Shown in pieces: positions 6,987 through 9,576 of a stretch of 9,576 bases of DNA. Each line of letters begins with the position of its first letter. The stretch's first letter is position 1. The translations under genes and the position numbers were made by a program. The DNA is from Gallionellaceae bacterium (GTDB lineage Bacteria > Pseudomonadota > Gammaproteobacteria > Burkholderiales > Gallionellaceae): contig DMCN01000015.1 of NCBI GenBank assembly GCA_003445795.1, forward strand, positions 11,726 to 21,301, given 5' to 3'. Below the pieces are notes generated by a model. The model saw only the letters and a program-made list of their open reading frames with translations. It was not told the origin of the DNA and did not search any database.

Positions 6987-7010
6987 CCTTAACGCATTTA
7001 TAAGTTAAGG
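6987..7010 (+). promoter_or_regulatory. Hairpin that can mask the ribosome-binding site of the AlpA-like gene
   Basis: CCTTAAC (6987-6993) and GTTAAGG (7004-7010) are perfect 7-bp arms around a ten-base loop. The 3' arm contains most of the Shine-Dalgarno AAGGA (7007-7011) for the ATG at 7017. As RNA it would block ribosome binding. As DNA it overlaps a -10-like TATAAG (6999-7004) without a clear -35 box, so it may instead be an operator. Confidence 0.4.
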
Positions 7011-7016
7011 AAAGTG

Positions 7017-7274
7017 ATGAAACCGCAGCAAACTTTACACCCTCTCAGCTATTCAATGGCTGGTGCCGCCACCGCCACCTCGTTATCTGAAAGCACAATT
7101 GATGCAGCGATTCGCGCTGGAATTCTTCCGGTTCGGCGTCACGGCAATCGCACGCTGATTCTGGCCCGCGATCTGGAGCGATGGCTTGATTCACTCCCCT
7201 CTGGTCGTTGTACAGCCCCGGCACACCTCGAAGGTCGGCGCACGGGCCGAAGGGCTAAGGCTGGCCATGAGTAA
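7017..7274 (+). CDS. AlpA/excisionase-like HTH protein
   Basis: The ATG at 7017 is five bases after AAGGA (7007-7011); the GTG just before it at 7014 is too close to that site. The 85-residue product has a MerR-like/HTH_17 winged helix at about residues 11-60 (LSYSMAGAATATSLSESTIDAAIRAGILPVRRHGNRTLILARDLERWLDSLP), the pattern of excisionases and AlpA-type activators: an early helix, sTIdaaI recognition helix, GILPVRR turn and DLERWL final helix. A basic tail follows (GRRTGRRAKAG). In P4-like and PICI elements such proteins switch on excision or the replication genes. It heads the overlapping cassette that ends in the Rep-like ATPase, which suits that role. Function is inferred from fold and layout. 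Confidence 0.75.
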   Translation: MKPQQTLHPLSYSMAGAATATSLSESTIDAAIRAGILPVRRHGNRTLILARDLERWLDSLPSGRCTAPAHLEGRRTGRRAKAGHE

Positions 7275-7443
7275 GCCCCACTACGGAGACCACCCAAAAG
7301 GGTGCCGATTTAGCACCAACTTAAAGACGCTGATGGTGCCTGTCTCGCTTGAAGATTTAGCGGTGCGCGGTACGCGCGCGCAGCGCCGGTTTGCAGTTCG
7401 CGAGTTGCGCAAACTGAAGAGCAAAGCCAAGGGTAGGCCGTGA
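7267..7443 (+). CDS. Small basic protein of unknown function
   Basis: The ATG at 7267 lies eight bases inside the end of the AlpA-like gene, with AAGG (7257-7260) six bases before it; a longer frame from 7186 has no such site. The product has 58 residues, and its C-terminal half is rich in Arg and Lys (RAQRRFAVRELRKLKSKAKGRP), suggesting nucleic-acid contact. The stop overlaps the next start in GTGA. No known motif is visible; coding status rests on spacing, site and operon position. Confidence 0.55.
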   Translation: MSKPHYGDHPKGCRFSTNLKTLMVPVSLEDLAVRGTRAQRRFAVRELRKLKSKAKGRP

Positions 7444-7826
7444 CAAAGAAGCTGCCGCCCTACTCCAAAGCAATCGACGATGCGCGGCGTCGTGGCATGG
7501 TCCCTGCACGCGGCTGCATGGGGCATATCGCTATCGGTTTCAGTTGGCGGCGTGACATCGTTCCAGACTTCCCTGTTGTAGTTGTTCCGCCCGAACGCGA
7601 CCCTTCCGAATTTGAATGGCGGTTCGCGGCTGGCCTTGATGTTTTCATCATGCACCGCGACCTCGACATTCCACACCTGCACGCCCTTTGCTCCGCACTG
7701 TTCGCCGCCAAAGCGCACGACGTGCACACCTTCAACACGGATCGAGTCTGCCGTGGTGAACCACGCGCATGGCTGCGACTTAAATATCAACCAGGCGCGC
7801 CATCCCCTTGGGGTGTTCCCCTATGA
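7440..7826 (+). CDS. Unknown 128-aa protein in the replication cassette
   Basis: It starts with GTG at 7440, overlapping the previous stop (GTGA), with AAGGGTAGG directly upstream; the gene ends in an ATGA overlap with the Rep-like gene. The 128-residue product has no membrane segment. A central hydrophobic strand (FPVVVVPP) is followed by EWRFAAGLDVFIMHRDLDIPHLHALCSALFAAKAHDVHTFNTD, an alpha/beta pattern with several His and Asp residues. I do not recognise a family and see no complete metal-binding or nuclease motif. Being between the AlpA-like and Rep genes points to a replication accessory or regulatory role, by position only. Confidence 0.6.
   Translation: MTKKLPPYSKAIDDARRRGMVPARGCMGHIAIGFSWRRDIVPDFPVVVVPPERDPSEFEWRFAAGLDVFIMHRDLDIPHLHALCSALFAAKAHDVHTFNTDRVCRGEPRAWLRLKYQPGAPSPWGVPL
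7807..7815 (+). promoter_or_regulatory. Rep translation signal repeating the RNA element's 3' arm
   Basis: CTTGGGGTG here is identical to 6348-6356 in the 3' arm of the candidate antisense RNA. GGGGTG (7810-7815) lies seven bases before the Rep ATG at 7823 and is the best available Shine-Dalgarno. It can pair with CACCCC of the RNA's 5' arm, and locally with CCCC at 7818-7821. Confidence 0.3.
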
Positions 7827-9439
7827 AAAAAACAGCCATGCCAAAACCCCCTTTAGAACTAGTCAAAGCCACCCAGGAGCAGCGTCAATCGTTCAACGGC
7901 ACTGGCCAGCGCGTTATTCGGCATGACCCCGGCATGCTGCCCACGATCTTGGATGAATGCGAGCTGGCCCTTGCGGAGATCGATTGCAATCTGTTTGTCC
8001 AATCAGGCCGTCTCGTACGGATCTACCCGGCAAAGGAAGGATTGGCATTTGGCGTCACGCGGCCGCGCGGCGCGATCACACTGCATCCTGTCGATGGTGC
8101 CCACCTGGTCGAGCTACTGACGAAGGCCGCGATCCACGAACGTTTCGATGCGCGAGCAGACAAGTACAAACCGTGCGACTGTCCGCGCCGTGTGGCGGAT
8201 GCTTTTCTGTCTCGCGGCAATTGGCCATCACTCAATCAGCTCGCTGGATTCATTGAGGCAGAAACGATCACGCCGGATGGGCGCGTAATTGACCAGCCCG
8301 GCTACGACCTGGATACAGGCCTCTTCGCAGCGTTCGAGCAGAATGTGCGGTCCACATCGCCAAAGCCGCGACCGACGCGTGCAGATGCGGATAAAGCCAA
8401 GGTTGTGTTGTTGGAGATGGTCGACGATTTCCCCGTTGTGGATGGTGTGGATACGTCTGCAATGTTGGCTGGAATTATCACCAGCCTCATTCGCCGCATC
8501 CTCCCCGCCGCCCCCATGATGGCAATAACCGCGCCTACACCTGGCACTGGCAAAACCCTCGTTGCCGAGACGTTTGCCATCATCGCCACCGGCCGCCGCG
8601 CCAGCGTGTTGTCTCTTGGGCACGATGATGCAGAAGCAGAGAAGAGGTTGGGCGGTGTGTTGTTGGCTGGTGATGCTTGCATCCTGCTGGATAACATCGA
8701 GCGTCCTCTCAAAGGCGACCTGCTTTGCCAGGTGACAACGCAGCAGTTCGTCCGGCTGCGTCCGCTGGGGGCTAGTGGCATGGTCTCCATACCGACGCAT
8801 GCGCTGATGGTTGCGACCGGAAACAACCTGAGCATCGTGGGTGACCTCAAGCGTCGTGTCGTGCTGATTCGGCTGGACGCGAGACAGGAACGCCCGGAGC
8901 AAAGAACGTTTTCCCGCGATCACCTTGAGACCGTGTTCGAGCGGCGCAGCGAATTGATACGCGCAGCGCTTGAGATCCCGCTCGCCTACATCGCTGCAGG
9001 ATCGCCGGCAATTGATGGGCTGCACCCGCTTGGCGGCTTTGAGTTGTGGGACAAATTGGTACGCCGCCCCCTTGTTTGGCTGGGCATGGAAGACCCACTC
9101 AAGGCCGCCGAGGGTTTGCGCCAGCAAGACCCGGATCTTGAGGCCATGCGCATGCTGTTTGAATCCTGGTGCGATGCGTTCCCAAGTGGTGAGGCGACCG
9201 CATCTGAGGTGGTCACCGCCGGGCTATCGACGATTGGGTTTGGTGAATCGCTGATGCGCACCAACCCCGGCTTGTATGACGCACTGCAGACGGTATGCGC
9301 CGAGAAGATCAACAGCCGCCGCCTTGCCTACTGGCTGCGCTCACACCGCGACCGCATCACCGATGGCATGCGGCTTGAGCAGGGCGGCGTCGATGGTCAC
9401 GCAAAGATTGCCAGATGGAAAATCGTCAAATGCGGGTGA
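7823..9439 (+). CDS. P-loop ATPase, putative replication helicase (Rep) of the element
   Basis: I chose the ATG at 7823, which overlaps the previous stop in ATGA, giving 538 residues; an in-frame TTG at 7808 would overlap further. The ATPase core has Walker A APTPGTGKT (237-245, K244), Walker B ACILLDNIE (286-293), a sensor-1-like Asn in MVATGNNLS (N334/N335) and a basic DLKRRVVLIRLD stretch (341-352) that may hold arginine-finger residues. Residues 1-180 lack a recognisable primase active site or zinc finger apart from CDC at 118-120. The C-terminal 100 residues (AMRMLFESWCDAF, TASEV and SRRLAYWLRSHRDRI) look like a winged-helix end, usual in plasmid and P4-type primase/helicases. I infer a replicative helicase that opens the repeat-flanked site overlapping its own 3' end. 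The ATPase call is firm; the role is inferred. Confidence 0.75.
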   Translation: MKKTAMPKPPLELVKATQEQRQSFNGTGQRVIRHDPGMLPTILDECELALAEIDCNLFVQSGRLVRIYPAKEGLAFGVTRPRGAITLHPVDGAHLVELLTKAAIHERFDARADKYKPCDCPRRVADAFLSRGNWPSLNQLAGFIEAETITPDGRVIDQPGYDLDTGLFAAFEQNVRSTSPKPRPTRADADKAKVVLLEMVDDFPVVDGVDTSAMLAGIITSLIRRILPAAPMMAITAPTPGTGKTLVAETFAIIATGRRASVLSLGHDDAEAEKRLGGVLLAGDACILLDNIERPLKGDLLCQVTTQQFVRLRPLGASGMVSIPTHALMVATGNNLSIVGDLKRRVVLIRLDARQERPEQRTFSRDHLETVFERRSELIRAALEIPLAYIAAGSPAIDGLHPLGGFELWDKLVRRPLVWLGMEDPLKAAEGLRQQDPDLEAMRMLFESWCDAFPSGEATASEVVTAGLSTIGFGESLMRTNPGLYDALQTVCAEKINSRRLAYWLRSHRDRITDGMRLEQGGVDGHAKIARWKIVKCG

Positions 9440-9542
9440 TGCGGGTGATTGCGGGTAACGTTCCTTACATCGTGCGAGATATGTCAAAGACAAAATATAT
9501 ATATAGGCTGAAACATTCCCGCCATCACCCGCATCACCCGCA
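9431..9542. other. Candidate replication origin: inverted iteron arrays around an AT-rich tract
   Basis: Three forward repeats, TGCGGGTGA (9431-9439, 9440-9448) and TGCGGGTAA (9450-9458), are mirrored by two reverse copies, TCACCCGCA (9525-9533, 9534-9542). The first two and the mirrored pair form a perfect 19-bp inverted repeat (9431-9449 with 9524-9542) separated by 74 bases. Between them is AAAATATATATATA (9492-9505), a likely unwinding tract. The first repeat includes the stop of the Rep-like gene. P4 also has a Rep gene and short GGTGA-containing iterons at ori/crr, so an origin bound by this Rep is the leading reading. A regulatory site or very long-looped hairpin is less likely. Beyond 9543 no further feature is visible. 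Confidence 0.55.
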
Positions 9543-9576
9543 ACCGGAGATTGTGCACGGGTCCTCCCTGGCCTTT

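Larger units (their letters stand above)
4511..9576. mobile_element. Left part of an integrated satellite-like element (right end outside window)
   Basis: From the integrase onward every gene is on the plus strand, and the gene set is typical of an integrative element: P4-type integrase, CI-like HTH, candidate C4-like antisense RNA, AlpA-like HTH, Rep-like ATPase and an iteron array. The left junction must lie between the phosphatase start (4510) and the integrase start (4622), but I cannot see its exact position without the other end. No tRNA gene is present at this junction, though many P4-type integrases use one. No structural phage, relaxase or conjugation genes are seen. P4-like satellite or PICI-like element is my inference; a defective prophage remnant or integrative plasmid is also possible. 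Confidence 0.7.

Noticed and set aside
8228..9127. 299-codon minus-strand frame opposite the Rep-like gene
   Set aside because: The plus strand holds Walker A, Walker B and sensor motifs at the right spacing; the reverse frame is compositionally a shadow.
9431..9542. Terminator or CRISPR-like array after rep
   Set aside because: The inverted arms are 74 bases apart with no T-run, which is poor for a terminator; the repeats are 9-mers without uniform spacers, so not CRISPR.

Overview
This is a high-GC window with proteobacterial gene families, most likely from a betaproteobacterium. That placement rests on general gene style only (compact overlapping genes, a six-TM hybrid kinase paired with a NarL-type regulator, P4-type integrase); I cannot fix a genus. 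It splits into a chromosomal backbone (1 to about 4510) and the left part of an integrated mobile element (about 4511 to the right edge).

Backbone: the 3' part of a gene for an outer-membrane protein with a beta-propeller stretch followed by a BamA/D15-like barrel (1-1537). A two-component pair follows: a NarL/LuxR-type response regulator (1651-2268) and a hybrid histidine kinase (2268-4031), overlapping by one base in a TGATG junction. A low-molecular-weight protein tyrosine phosphatase lies convergently on the minus strand (4034-4510), with a good promoter in the AT-rich gap before the integrase.

Element: a compact tyrosine integrase (4622-5635), a small unknown protein joined by an ATGA overlap, a CI/Cro-like HTH protein (5876-6280), then a non-coding stretch that folds into a 9-bp stem enclosing two hairpins. 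That RNA resembles the C4/P4-CI type of phage antisense RNA. Its loop and its 5' arm are complementary to the ribosome-binding site of the next gene, a 173-aa protein of unknown function (6391-6912). After a gap with two palindromes comes a tightly overlapping cassette: AlpA-like/excisionase-like HTH protein, two small unknown proteins, and a 538-aa P-loop ATPase that I read as the element's replication helicase (Rep). The last codons of Rep run into three TGCGGGTGA-type repeats, mirrored about 75 bp later by two inverted copies, with an AT-rich tract between. This is a plausible replication origin.

Taken together the right half looks like a P4-like phage satellite or related integrative element: integrase, repressor-like HTH, antisense-RNA switch, AlpA-like activator, Rep ATPase and ori. 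No capsid, portal, relaxase or cargo gene is visible and the right end lies outside the window. The most interesting parts are the candidate antisense RNA with its two possible targets and the inverted iteron array after rep.
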